A model generated the notes under the pieces. It saw only the letters and a list, made by a program, of their open reading frames with translations, had not been told where the DNA came from and searched no databases. The position numbers and the translations under genes are program-made. Below, in pieces: positions 8,509-16,660 of a DNA stretch of 64,000 nt. The stretch comes from Rhizobium phaseoli. Lineage in GTDB: Bacteria > Pseudomonadota > Alphaproteobacteria > Rhizobiales > Rhizobiaceae. How positions within the stretch are numbered: position 1 is the first letter of the stretch; every line of letters begins with the position of its first letter. The stretch spans positions 1 through 64,000 of the forward strand of contig NZ_ML133588.1 of assembly GCF_003985125.1 (NCBI RefSeq), in the 5' to 3' direction.

Positions 8509-8826
8509 ATGAGACCCGATGTGTTCAAACAGCCTGTCACAATTTTTGTGGGCCTTGGATTTCCTGCGGAGGTCCGAACGGTCATGGAGGCATACCGGCA
8601 TCTCGACGAATGGCCGGCCATGCTGAGGGATGCAGCTCATTCGGTTGCGCTCAAGGCCTGTGCTGCCGCCCTTCGAGGAGAAATCGAAGCAGAGACGGCA
8701 CGGGGCCTCTTCCTTGCGTTTGCTGAGAAGCATGATCTGCTGGCGCCGGAGAAGACGGCGGTCACGTCGGCGCGCGTAGCGCAACGGGGATCTGCGCGTG
8801 CGTCAAGCGCGGACTTGGAGAGTTGA
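8509..8826 (+). CDS. DUF982 domain-containing protein
   Basis: 105 residues matching the recalled DUF982 pattern: PVTIFVGLGFPAEVRTVMEA, then LDEWP, then ACAAALRGEIEAETARGLFLAFAEKH in shorter conserved blocks. The family is small, expanded in Rhizobium and Agrobacterium, and has no known function. The second ATG (8509) sits 6 bases after GGAG, so it is preferred over ATG 8506. Residues after about 85 are low-complexity Ala/Ser/Arg. It faces the hsp20 gene convergently, at the edge of the heat-shock region. Confidence 0.7.
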   Translation: MRPDVFKQPVTIFVGLGFPAEVRTVMEAYRHLDEWPAMLRDAAHSVALKACAAALRGEIEAETARGLFLAFAEKHDLLAPEKTAVTSARVAQRGSARASSADLES

Positions 8827-8863
8827 CTGGCCGTTCCCGCGTGTCGCAGTTGGTGAAGGGCGA

Positions 8864-8891
8864 GCGGCGGCTGCCGGATGGCGGCCGCCGC
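8864..8891. terminator. GC-rich hairpin between convergent DUF982 and hsp20 genes
   Basis: GCGGCGGC (8864-8871) and GCCGCCGC (8884-8891) form an 8-bp stem with a 12-base loop in the 78-base gap between two convergent genes. There is no T run on either side, so if it stops transcription it is not a classic intrinsic terminator. Confidence 0.3.
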
Positions 8892-8904
8892 CGCGCTTAT
8901 TCGA

Positions 8905-9414
8905 TCAACTCCTGATGGCGATGCGCTTGACCTGTGACTGAGCCTTTTCTGTTTTTGGCAAGCTTACGGTCAGGACACCGTTCTTGAAGGTGGCTTCGAC
9001 CTGGTCTTCCTTGACCTCGAAACCGAGCGGGATGCGTCGCTCGAAGCGGCCGTAGTAGCGCTCCGAGAACTGCTTCTCCTTGTCTTCCGTCTCCGAACGC
9101 TTCTCACCCTTCAGTGTCAGAACGCCGTCATCAAGCAGGACTTCGATGTCTTTTTCCTCAAGGCCGGGGACTTCGGCGGTCACCTTGATTGCCTTGTCGG
9201 TATCGGAGATTTCGACACTTGGCCAGCCGGCACCAAAGCCGCTGGCGCCGCGCAATGACGGCAGACCGGAGCCGAAGCCGCGGAAAACATCGTCGAACAG
9301 CCGGTTGACCTCACGATGGAGCGACAGGAACGGGTCGCGGTCATCGTCGCGAAGGAGACTTGGAACCTGGTTGCCATTGTTGCGACCCCAGGGAATCAAA
9401 TCACGGACACTCAT
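8905..9414 (-). CDS. Small heat-shock protein, Hsp20/alpha-crystallin family
   Basis: 169 residues. An N-terminal arm with DPFLSLHREVNRLFDDVFRG is followed by an alpha-crystallin domain (about residues 60-160) containing the signature GVLTVSLPK near the C-terminus. ATP-independent holdase that keeps unfolding proteins soluble. ATG 9414 has AAAGGA upstream. It lies 96 bases after the other hsp20 (9511-9984) on the same strand; the gap holds a perfect hairpin, GGCGCCAGG / CCTGGCGCC at 9468-9490, and no ROSE-like fold, so it is probably co-transcribed and heat-induced through the upstream gene's signals. Confidence 0.92.
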   Translation of the reverse strand: MSVRDLIPWGRNNGNQVPSLLRDDDRDPFLSLHREVNRLFDDVFRGFGSGLPSLRGASGFGAGWPSVEISDTDKAIKVTAEVPGLEEKDIEVLLDDGVLTLKGEKRSETEDKEKQFSERYYGRFERRIPLGFEVKEDQVEATFKNGVLTVSLPKTEKAQSQVKRIAIRS

Positions 9415-9510
9415 GGTTTCAATCCTTTCTGGTGATTCTTGTCTGGTGGTTCTTAGGGCATGCGTTTGGCGCCAGGCCGATCCTGGCGCCTATTCGCCTG
9501 CCGGCGAAGC

Positions 9511-9984
9511 TCAGGCCGCGTGCTTTCCACCCTCGATCTGTTTCGGCTGCGCCTTCGACCTGGGCTGACCCGTTTCGATTCCGATTTGGCGTGGCTTCAT
9601 CTCTTCAGGAATTTCGCGTTTGAGAGCGATGGTCAGCAGACCGTCAACGAGCCCGGCATCCACGACCTTCACGTGGTCAGCGAGTTCGAAACGACGCTGG
9701 AACCGTCCGGCAATGCCGCGATGCAGGTATTGAACATCGTCGCCGTTGGCCTTCTGCCCCAAGACGATGAGCATGTTCTGCTCTTGAGTGATGGCCAGTT
9801 CCTCCGGCGAGAAGCCCGCCACCGCCATAGCTATGCGGTAGTCGTCGTCGCCGGTCTTGATGATGTCGTAAGGCGGCCAGGTGTCGATTGTCTCGGCACG
9901 GCTCGCGGTCTCGAGCGCGTTCAACATCCGCTCGAAGCCGATGCTCGAACGAAACAGGGGAGCGAAATCGAGGTTTGTTCTCAT
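9511..9984 (-). CDS. hspA: Small heat-shock protein, Hsp20/IbpA type (class A)
   Basis: 157 residues, closer to the IbpA-like class A sHsps of rhizobia: N-terminus MRTNLDFAPLFRSSIGFERM, core GDDDYRIAMAVAGF and the C-terminal GLLTIALKREIPEE signature. Holdase chaperone of the cytoplasm. I choose the ATG at 9984, because AGGAGG lies 8 bases before it but only 2 bases before the first ATG at 9990. Its leader folds as a ROSE thermometer and a heat-shock-like promoter sits upstream. It is the probable first gene of a two-gene hsp20 operon. Confidence 0.9.
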   Translation of the reverse strand: MRTNLDFAPLFRSSIGFERMLNALETASRAETIDTWPPYDIIKTGDDDYRIAMAVAGFSPEELAITQEQNMLIVLGQKANGDDVQYLHRGIAGRFQRRFELADHVKVVDAGLVDGLLTIALKREIPEEMKPRQIGIETGQPRSKAQPKQIEGGKHAA

Positions 9985-10080
9985 AGCCATATCCTCCTAA
10001 CAAGCAACATGGATACAAGGAGACGCCCAGAACGACCGGCGTCTCCTGGACTGGTGTCGAACCCTGTTCAGCGGTCGACA
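9985..10080 (-). promoter_or_regulatory. ROSE-type RNA thermometer in the hsp20 leader
   Basis: The about 95-base leader can form three successive hairpins. First, GTCGA..TCGAC at 10056-10079. Second, a perfect GGAGACGCC/GGCGTCTCC-type stem at 10019-10046. Third, a hairpin at about 9991-10016 in which ATCC pairs with GGAT and TTGCT lies opposite the AGGAG Shine-Dalgarno. The TTGCT/AGGAG pairing with an unpaired G is the hallmark of ROSE elements, which hide the ribosome site at low temperature. Seen: sequence and pairing; inferred: thermal control. Confidence 0.8.
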
Positions 10081-10083
10081 ATA

Positions 10084-10114
10084 GTTATATAATTCAGCAC
10101 CTTACCAGTTCAAG
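10084..10114 (-). promoter_or_regulatory. Probable heat-shock (sigma-32-like) promoter of the hsp20 operon
   Basis: CTTGAA at 10109-10114 and TATATAAC at 10084-10091 are separated by 17 bases on the minus strand, directly before the ROSE leader. CTTGAA matches the -35 of alpha-proteobacterial sigma-32 promoters. The -10 is AT-rich and would also serve a housekeeping sigma factor, so the sigma assignment is an inference. Confidence 0.55.
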
Positions 10115-10191
10115 AGGACGGAACTTCTTAACGCGAAAATTTGAATTTTTCGAAGGCGCCGCCATATCTGGGCGAGGTTGAGCGAGGAGCT

Positions 10192-10419
10192 ATGGCCATG
10201 ACTATGACCTCAGAAGATGTCGTTGCCGTCCTGGGGCCTGCCGACAAGATGCTCGTGGCCGAGGTCATTGCGACCGGTGCGACGCAGCCCGAACTTGCCG
10301 AGGCATTCGCATGGGCCAACAACGACGAGGCTTTGCTGGGTGAAGGCCGGCATCTGCCGACAGGCAGGGTTGCTGTGCTTGTCGATCTGCTGAGGGCGGA
10401 TGAAGAGGAAGAGGATTAG
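10192..10419 (+). CDS. Small acidic protein of unknown function near hsp20
   Basis: 75 residues from ATG 10192, which has GAGGAG 6 bases upstream; a longer frame from 10141 lacks a ribosome site. The sequence is acidic (ending LLRADEEEED), soluble, and predicted mostly helical, with the motif ATQPELAEAFAWANNDEALL. I do not recognise a domain. It diverges from the ROSE-controlled hsp20 operon across a 200-base shared region and converges on the debranching-enzyme gene, so it may share the heat response. Confidence 0.6.
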   Translation: MAMTMTSEDVVAVLGPADKMLVAEVIATGATQPELAEAFAWANNDEALLGEGRHLPTGRVAVLVDLLRADEEEED

Positions 10420-10420
10420 G

Positions 10421-10440
10421 AAAGGCGGAAATTCGCCTTT
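10421..10440. terminator. Bidirectional terminator hairpin
   Basis: AAAGGCG-gaaatt-CGCCTTT lies two bases after the stop of the small acidic gene and 16 bases after the end of the convergent debranching-enzyme gene. The A/T ends give short U runs in both directions, fitting a shared terminator. Confidence 0.6.
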
Positions 10441-10456
10441 CGGAAGCCTTCCGTCG

Positions 10457-12666
10457 TCAGGCCGTGATCAGCACCTGAACGTTGCCCAGTCGATTAATCA
10501 CATCGACCACGACCTGGCGTCCCGACCGACGGATGGCGACGTCGGCCGAGCCGTTACCGATCAGCAGGCCCCGCAAGATCACCTCGTCGAGGAAAGAGGG
10601 AAGTTGCGGCACATTGAAACTGATTTGCAGGCCCTGCGGATCGAAACCGAGGCCAAGGCAGGAATGCAGCAGCGACAGGGGTGCTGCTGCCGCCCAGGCT
10701 TGAGGCGAGCACGCGACCGGATAAGAGGTCGGCCCCCGTGCGCGCTGACGCGGCAGACCACAGAGGAGCTCCGGAAGCCGCCGCAGGTCGATATAGGTGG
10801 CGGCGGCAAACAGCCCCTCGAAAATCTGCGCGGCCTCGGCGCGATAGCCGTAGCGGGCGAGGCCACTGGCTATCAATGCATTGTCATGGGGCCAGATCGA
10901 GCCATTATGGTAGCTCATGGGATTGTAACGCGCTTCGGTAGAGGGAATGGTGCGGATGCCCCAGCCACAGAAGGACGAAGCGCTCATCAGGGTGCGGGTC
11001 ACATCACCGACCCGTTCAGGATAAGCAATACCGGTGTACAGAGCATGGCCGGCATTGGAGGATCGGACCCGGCAGGGCCGTTTATCACCGTCGAGAGCCA
11101 ATACATAGGTGCCAAGGTCATCATCGAAAAAGCTGATGTCAAAGGCGCGGCGCAGTCCCTCCGCCCGCGCGAGAAAGCTGGCGGCGCGTTCCGGCTTGTG
11201 CGTCCGCCGGAAGATTTCGGCGGCACTTTGCCAGGCGCCATAGACATAGGCCTGGACTTCGGCAATAGCGATCGGGCCCCTGGCCAATGTGCCGTCGGCA
11301 TGGAAGACCGAATCGTGGCTATCCTTCCACGCCTGATTGATCAGTCCTTCTTGCGTCAGCCGTCCATATTCGACGAAGCCGTCGCCATCGCGATCCCCAT
11401 GTTCATCGATCCACGTCAGTGCCGCTTCCAGATTCGGCAGGAGACGCTCGAGGGTCGCGACATCACCGGTGCGCTGGAGATAGGCGCCAGCCAGCATCAC
11501 GAAGAGCGGCGTCGAGTCGATGCTGCCGTAGTAACGCCGGAATGGAACCTCGCCGAGTTCAGCCATTTCGCCGCAGCGCACTTCGTGCAGGATCTTGCCC
11601 GGCTCGGCGTCTGAGGCAGGATCAATACTCGTCGCCTGGTTGGCTGCCAGGTGACCGAGAACCCCGCGCGCGATCTCCGGATCAATCCAAAGTGTCTGAA
11701 GCGCCGTGATCAGGGCGTCGCGGCCGAAGACGGTGCTGAACCAGGGAATACCGGCATAAGGGTATGGACCTTCCGGCTTGTCAGTGATCAGCATGTATAG
11801 GTCGGAGGCGCTGCGCCGCGTGACTTCGTTGAAGATCTCGTTAGAGGTTGTAATCGACGCCGCGCGCGAGTAGAGGCGCGCAGCGCACGCCGCGCATCCC
11901 GCAAGGCCAGGAAGAAGGAAAGGCGGCTCAGTCGGTCGGCGGAGGTCTCGTCGCAGCCGATCTGAATGAACAGCGATTTGGTCTCGTGCGGCTCTAGGTG
12001 GAGATCGAAGGTGACAAGATCGCTGCGAATCTCGGACGGTTCCGGCATGAAGCAAAGTCGTGTCGACCGCTTGCGATCGTCCAGCCCAATATAGGAAAGC
12101 AGGATCCAATCCTGTTCCACGACTGCGGGAAGATGGCGCCCTCGCCTTGCCCTTGCGGTTCCGCGGACCTCGAAAAGATCGGCGAAATCGGCGCTAAACG
12201 CAATCTGGATTCGAACATGTTGCCGACGGTCGTCATAGTTCCTCACGGCCAGGCGTTCATAACAACAGGCATTCCAGAGAAAGCGGGACCGGCGCAGATG
12301 AATGAGGTCATGGCCGAGAACCAGCTTTCCCTTGTCATCGAACTGATCCGGATTGGTGAGATCGCAGGTCAGCGTGGCGTTGTGGTCCCGCAGCGTCGAC
12401 GACAGGAGCATCGGCCGCTGTCCGTTGATCGTTAGATAGAGATACGAGAGATAGCGAGTATCCCGGTAGAACAAACCTTCCGGACTGCCGGGACCGGAAA
12501 GAGCATCGCCATTGTGATCGAAGAGGGCGAAACTGTCGCCGTGCTTCAGGGTGCGCGGCCGGCGCTCCTGCAGCGACGCGGCCGCCGGAATGAAGAACTG
12601 AGCGACCAGCGCTACCAAGCCCGGCGATCCTGTGGCGGGGCTGCTGTCCACAGATACGTTCGACAT
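10457..12666 (-). pseudogene. Amylo-alpha-1,6-glucosidase (glycogen debranching type), broken by a frameshift
   Basis: Two overlapping frames together give one family protein of about 735 residues. The first frame (12666 down to 11788) holds the N-terminal GDE_N-like domain (residues 25-245, for example GDSFALFDHNGDAL and GLFYRDTRYLS). The second (readable to 10457) holds the GH-type (alpha/alpha)6 catalytic part (AGIPWFSTVFGRDALITALQ, NQAWKDSHDSV, MSYHNGSIWPHDNALI). The reading switches at about 11855-11890 in a CG-rich run; one missing base, or a -1 slip, would join them. The second frame has no good start of its own. Expected role: hydrolysis of alpha-1,6 branches or related glucans. It lies 15 bases after a GT4 gene, probably one operon. 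A sequencing error cannot be excluded. Confidence 0.75.
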
Positions 12667-12681
12667 GTCTCCTCCCTAACG

Positions 12682-13776
12682 TCAGGCGACAGCCTGGAGG
12701 TCGAGCGCCTCACCGTTCGACCGGCGGATCGGCGCGGCTTTGGTACGCACGCCCGGCAGGTTTCGATAGATGTCGAGATAGTCGCAGGCCATCCGTTTCG
12801 CGGTGAAGCGCTTTTCGAATGCGGCCCGCACCCTGCGCCGATCAAGCCGGAGCGCCCATTCGACATTTTCCACCGCTTCGGTGACGCTGTCGACCAGGAT
12901 TCCGGAGATGCCGTTGTCAATCACCTCGGGAACCGAGCCACAGCCGAAGGCGATCACCGGCGTGCCGCAGGCCATGGCCTCGATCATCACCAGCCCGAAC
13001 GGCTCCGGCCAATCGATCGGGAAGAGCAGAGCGCCTGCATTTCCGAGAAAGTCGGCCTTCTGATGCTCGTCGATCTCGCCGATGAATTCCACATGCGGAT
13101 GTCTCCTTACCATTGGCTCGATCACGGTGTCCCAATAGGCCTTGTCGGCATTATCGATCTTGGCGGCGATTTTCAGCGGCATTCCAACCTTTGCCGCAAT
13201 CTGGATTGCGCGGTCGGGGCGTTTTTCCGGAGAGATCCGCCCAAGGAAGGCAAGATAGTTGCCCTTCGGGTTCTCGGTGAAAGGAAGAAGGTCGGCAGGC
13301 AGACCGTGATAGACCGTTCCGCGCCAGTCGACCGGCGGCATCGGGCGGCGCTGATCATTGGAGATCGACACCAGCGGAATGTTTGGAAACGCCTTGTAGA
13401 ACGGCTTGAGATCCGGCAGGTCGAGTCGCCCGTGCAGTGTGGTGATCGTTCTGTCGGCAAACTCGCGGATCAGCGGGAAGTGAAACAGATCGATGTGGAA
13501 ATGCAGCACGTCGAACTCATGCGCCCGCTGGCGGATCTCCTCCAGCATCACGACCTGATGTGGCAGATGTTCCTTGACCGCAGGATTGAGCCGTAGCGCG
13601 ACGTCCGCACACGACACGAGTCGGGCTTGGGTGACGGAATCGCCACTGGCAAAGAGCGTGACCTCGTGTCCCTGTGCCACAAGTTCTTCGGCAAGATAGG
13701 AAACGATCCGCTCGGTTCCCCCATAGAGCTTTGGCGGAACGCTCTCGGCAAGCGGTGCGATCTGAGCGATCTTCAT
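12682..13776 (-). CDS. Glycosyltransferase family 4 protein
   Basis: 364 residues from ATG 13776 (GAGGAGG 8 bases upstream); the in-frame ATG at 13815 lacks a site and adds 13 unrelated residues. GT-B fold: N-terminal half with PPKLYGGTERIVSYLAEELV (glycine-rich loop), C-terminal half with LGRISPEKRPDRAI and the retaining-GT EX7E motif in EPFGLVMIEAMACGTPVIAF. It transfers a sugar from a nucleotide donor; acceptor unknown. It precedes the debranching-type gene by 15 bases, suggesting joint action on a storage glucan or oligosaccharide. An intrinsic terminator lies just upstream at 13814-13849, so it needs read-through or an unseen promoter. Confidence 0.88.
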   Translation of the reverse strand: MKIAQIAPLAESVPPKLYGGTERIVSYLAEELVAQGHEVTLFASGDSVTQARLVSCADVALRLNPAVKEHLPHQVVMLEEIRQRAHEFDVLHFHIDLFHFPLIREFADRTITTLHGRLDLPDLKPFYKAFPNIPLVSISNDQRRPMPPVDWRGTVYHGLPADLLPFTENPKGNYLAFLGRISPEKRPDRAIQIAAKVGMPLKIAAKIDNADKAYWDTVIEPMVRRHPHVEFIGEIDEHQKADFLGNAGALLFPIDWPEPFGLVMIEAMACGTPVIAFGCGSVPEVIDNGISGILVDSVTEAVENVEWALRLDRRRVRAAFEKRFTAKRMACDYLDIYRNLPGVRTKAAPIRRSNGEALDLQAVA

Positions 13777-13813
13777 CGGCAAAACCTCCTCAGCTGAGCA
13801 AAGAGTCGACGGC

Positions 13814-13849
13814 AAAAATCATGGCTGCGTGCTTAAGAAGCACGCAGCC
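13814..13849 (-). terminator. Strong intrinsic terminator between the 140-residue gene and the GT4 gene
   Basis: A perfect 12-bp stem, GGCTGCGTGCTT / AAGCACGCAGCC (13823-13849), with a 3-base loop is followed on the minus strand within three bases by TTTTT (13814-13818). It begins 15 bases after the stop of the upstream gene and ends 38 bases before the GT4 start. Confidence 0.8.
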
Positions 13850-13863
13850 GGTCAGATAGGGAG

Positions 13864-14286
13864 TCAGCTTTCTAACAACTGGCGGCGCGACCCTCCTCTC
13901 GAATAGCTGCAAAAGCCAAAGCTGGGGAAGCTGCGTGCCGGCAGTCTTCGGCGGCGGATCCTCCGGGCACCGGACGAAGCGGATGAACCTTGCTCCTCGG
14001 GCTGCCGATCATCCTTGTCCAGGGTCTTCAGCGCTTCGAGAATCTCGTCATAGGAAACGGCTCTTTCCGCCCCGGGATAAAGCCGGAGGGCGGGCACGGA
14101 TTCGATCGCGAAGATATCGGACGCCCATGAAGCGAGAATGGCCCGCTTTTCGTCGTTGCTGATGTGATCGGCGGCGAGCACGTCACGCGGGTGACTGAAA
14201 TGGTTCGCCGGATGAAGCAGATGCGCCGCGCTGATCGCCGCCGTGGCATTCTGCTCGATGGAATTGCTGAGGCTTTCCTTTCTCAT
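13864..14286 (-). CDS. Conserved hypothetical protein of the groEL neighbourhood
   Basis: 140 residues. The first 95 look like a real soluble protein: SNDEKRAILASWASDIFAIE, then PALRLYPGAE and SYDEILEALKTLD. This resembles uncharacterised rhizobial proteins that pair a short EKRAILASWASD-type helix with a DEIL.AL tail. The last 40 residues turn abruptly Arg/Ser-rich (RRIRRRRLPARSF), which may be a natural tail or read-through after an old frameshift. ATG 14286 has GGAG 8 bases upstream. It sits downstream of groESL on the same strand with its own terminator. Function unknown. Confidence 0.6.
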   Translation of the reverse strand: MRKESLSNSIEQNATAAISAAHLLHPANHFSHPRDVLAADHISNDEKRAILASWASDIFAIESVPALRLYPGAERAVSYDEILEALKTLDKDDRQPEEQGSSASSGARRIRRRRLPARSFPSFGFCSYSRGGSRRQLLES

Positions 14287-14350
14287 AGCTTGGCTCCATT
14301 GTGTCGACCGATGGAACTTGTTTCATCTTTCATCCAATAGCGCATGGAAC

Positions 14351-14376
14351 GGCCCGCCCCGAGGGCGGAGCGGGCC
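14351..14376 (-). terminator. Hairpin after groEL
   Basis: GGCCCGC-CCC-gagg-GCGG-a-GCGGGCC forms a strong GC stem 12 bases past the groEL stop. It lacks a U run on the minus strand, so it may only stabilise the 3' end or act with Rho. Confidence 0.45.
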
Positions 14377-14387
14377 GGCGATCGCTG

Positions 14388-16016
14388 TTAGAAGTCCATA
14401 CCTGCGCCGGCGGGCATGGCCGGAGCAGCCTCCTTCTTGGGCTTCTCGGCGATCATGGCTTCCGTCGTCACCAGCAGGCCGGCAACGGAAGCTGCGTCCT
14501 GAAGCGCGGTGCGAACGACCTTGGCCGGATCGATGACGCCCTGCGCGTAGAGATCGCCGTATTCGCCCGTCTGGGCGTTCCAGCCGTAGGAGAATTCGTT
14601 CTTCTCCCGCAGCTTGCCGACGATGATCGAGCCTTCCGCTCCGGCATTCTCCGCGATCTGGCGAACCGGTGCCTCGATTGCCCGGCGAACAATGTCGACG
14701 CCGACGCGCTGGTCGTCATTGGCAGTCTTGATAGTGTCGAGCGCCTTGACCGCGCGCAGCAGCGCCACGCCGCCTCCCGGCAGAATGCCTTCCTCGACCG
14801 CCGCACGGGTTGCGTGAAGCGCGTCGTCGACGCGGTCCTTCTTTTCCTTCACTTCGACTTCCGTCGAGCCGCCGACGCGGATGACGGCAACGCCGCCGGC
14901 GAGCTTGGCAAGACGTTCCTGCAGCTTCTCGCGGTCGTAGTCGGAGGTGGTTTCTTCGATCTGGGCGCGGATCTGAGCAGTGCGCCCGTCGAGTTCCGCC
15001 TTCGAGCCGGCACCATCGATGATCGTGGTATTTTCCTTCTCGATCGCCACCTTTTTCGCCCGCCCGAGCATGTTGAGCGTCACATTTTCGAGCTTGATGC
15101 CGAGGTCTTCGGAGATCACGGTGCCGCCCGTCAGGATGGCGATGTCTTCGAGCATGGCCTTGCGGCGGTCGCCGAAGCCAGGAGCCTTGACGGCAGCGAT
15201 CTTCAGGCCGCCGCGCAGCTTGTTGACGACGAGCGTTGCAAGGGCTTCGCCTTCGACGTCTTCAGCGATGATGAGGAGCGGCTTGCCTGACTGGACGACA
15301 GCCTCGAGAACCGGGAGCATCGACTGCAGGTTCGAGAGCTTCTTCTCATGGATCAGGATATAGGGATCCTCGAGCTCGACCCGCATCTTGTCCTGGTTGG
15401 TGACGAAGTAGGGGCTGAGGTAACCGCGGTCGAACTGCATGCCTTCGACGACTTCGAGTTCGGTTTCGGCGGTCTTTGCTTCTTCCACCGTGATGACGCC
15501 TTCGTTGCCGACCTTTTCCATGGCTTCGGCGAGGTAGCGGCCGATTTCAGCATCGCCGTTGGCGGAGATTGTGCCGACCTGGGCGATCTCGGAATTGTTG
15601 GAAATCTTGCGGGCGTTGGCCTTCAACTCCCCGACGACGGCGTCGACGGCAAGATCAATGCCGCGCTTCAGATCCATCGGGTTCATGCCAGAGGCAACCG
15701 CCTTGGCACCTTCCTTGACGATTGCCTGGGCAAGCACGGTGGCCGTCGTCGTGCCGTCCCCGGCGAGATCGTTCGTCTTGGATGCCACTTCACGCAGCAT
15801 CTGGGCGCCCATGTTCTCGAACTTGTCTTCGAGTTCGATTTCCTTGGCGACCGAAACGCCATCCTTGGTGATGCGCGGCGCGCCGAAGGATTTGTCGATC
15901 ACGACGTTGCGGCCCTTCGGGCCGAGCGTTACTTTCACCGCATTGGCCAGCACATCGACCCCACGCAGCATGCGTTCACGGGCATCGCTATGAAATTTGA
16001 CTTCTTTCGCAGCCAT
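14388..16016 (-). CDS. groEL: Chaperonin GroEL (Hsp60)
   Basis: 542 residues, normal length. The ATP-binding block GDGTTTATVLAQAI, the SFGAPRITKDGVSVAKEI region and the hinge/apical parts are all intact, and the tail ends AAPAMPAGAGMDF, a short variant of the usual GGM tail. Forms the double-ring folding chamber with GroES. The start ATG 16016 follows groES by 52 bases. Rhizobia usually carry several groESL copies; this one is linked to hsp20 genes and carries a CIRCE-like operator, suggesting the heat-inducible, HrcA-controlled copy (inference). Confidence 0.97.
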   Translation of the reverse strand: MAAKEVKFHSDARERMLRGVDVLANAVKVTLGPKGRNVVIDKSFGAPRITKDGVSVAKEIELEDKFENMGAQMLREVASKTNDLAGDGTTTATVLAQAIVKEGAKAVASGMNPMDLKRGIDLAVDAVVGELKANARKISNNSEIAQVGTISANGDAEIGRYLAEAMEKVGNEGVITVEEAKTAETELEVVEGMQFDRGYLSPYFVTNQDKMRVELEDPYILIHEKKLSNLQSMLPVLEAVVQSGKPLLIIAEDVEGEALATLVVNKLRGGLKIAAVKAPGFGDRRKAMLEDIAILTGGTVISEDLGIKLENVTLNMLGRAKKVAIEKENTTIIDGAGSKAELDGRTAQIRAQIEETTSDYDREKLQERLAKLAGGVAVIRVGGSTEVEVKEKKDRVDDALHATRAAVEEGILPGGGVALLRAVKALDTIKTANDDQRVGVDIVRRAIEAPVRQIAENAGAEGSIIVGKLREKNEFSYGWNAQTGEYGDLYAQGVIDPAKVVRTALQDAASVAGLLVTTEAMIAEKPKKEAAPAMPAGAGMDF

Positions 16017-16068
16017 TCTGTCACTCCTTCAATAGGCAGCTTTTTTTGACTAATGCGTGGAAATCGCC

Positions 16069-16383
16069 TCAGGCGGCGATCTTTTCGGCGGCCCGGGCCT
16101 CGATGATGCCCATGACATCGCTTTCCTTCATGATCAGCAGGTCTTCGCCATTGATCTTGATCTCCGTGCCGGACCACTTGCCGAACAGGATACGATCCCC
16201 GACCTTGACGTCGAGCGCCTGGACCTGGCCGGCATCATCGCGCGCGCCCGGGCCGACAGCGATGACCTCGCCTTCCTGCGGCTTTTCCTTGGCTGTGTCT
16301 GGGATGATGATGCCGCCCTTGGTCTTTTCTTCGGAATCGACGCGGCGGACGAGAATGCGGTCATGAAGCGGTCGGAACGACAT
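16069..16383 (-). CDS. groES: Co-chaperonin GroES (Hsp10)
   Basis: 104 residues, the alpha-proteobacterial length. Starts MSFRPLHDRILVRRV; the mobile loop EEKTKGGIIIPDTAKEKPQE that contacts GroEL is present, as is the roof motif GPGARDD. ATG 16383 has GGAGG upstream; an in-frame start at 16512 adds residues outside the family and lies in the leader. First gene of the groES-groEL operon, about 150 bases downstream of a CIRCE-like element. Confidence 0.97.
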   Translation of the reverse strand: MSFRPLHDRILVRRVDSEEKTKGGIIIPDTAKEKPQEGEVIAVGPGARDDAGQVQALDVKVGDRILFGKWSGTEIKINGEDLLIMKESDVMGIIEARAAEKIAA

Positions 16384-16530
16384 GTTTTCCTCCAATGGAC
16401 AAACAATAACGATGTTCCCCTGCCCGGACCGGATGACCAGTCCGAGCGGGTGCAAAACCTCCATCGAGCGATCTGCGCGCAATGATCTGGTTTTGCGGTT
16501 TTTCCATTTCAAGAGGGCGCCATAAAAAAA

Positions 16531-16557
16531 TTAGCACTCGCTCGAAGCGGCTGCTAA
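16531..16557. promoter_or_regulatory. CIRCE-like operator for HrcA (degenerate)
   Basis: TTAGCACTC, nine bases, then GGCTGCTAA. The CIRCE consensus is TTAGCACTC-N9-GAGTGCTAA, so one arm is perfect and the other differs at two positions. It lies 148 bases upstream of groES and 104 bases upstream of the divergent usg gene. HrcA, which is not encoded in this window, would bind here and repress at normal temperature. Confidence 0.75.
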
Positions 16558-16660
16558 CATCCTGTAAAGGAACAATAAACAGGGTGGACGCGTTCCGAAA
16601 TCCGTTGATGGCTGCAAAATTTTGCGCCACCTTTCGAGCGTCATGAAACGGAGATGAAGC

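Noticed and set aside
10400..11614. 404-codon plus-strand frame over the glucosidase
   Set aside because: It overlaps the conserved catalytic domain on the other strand and has no domain of its own.
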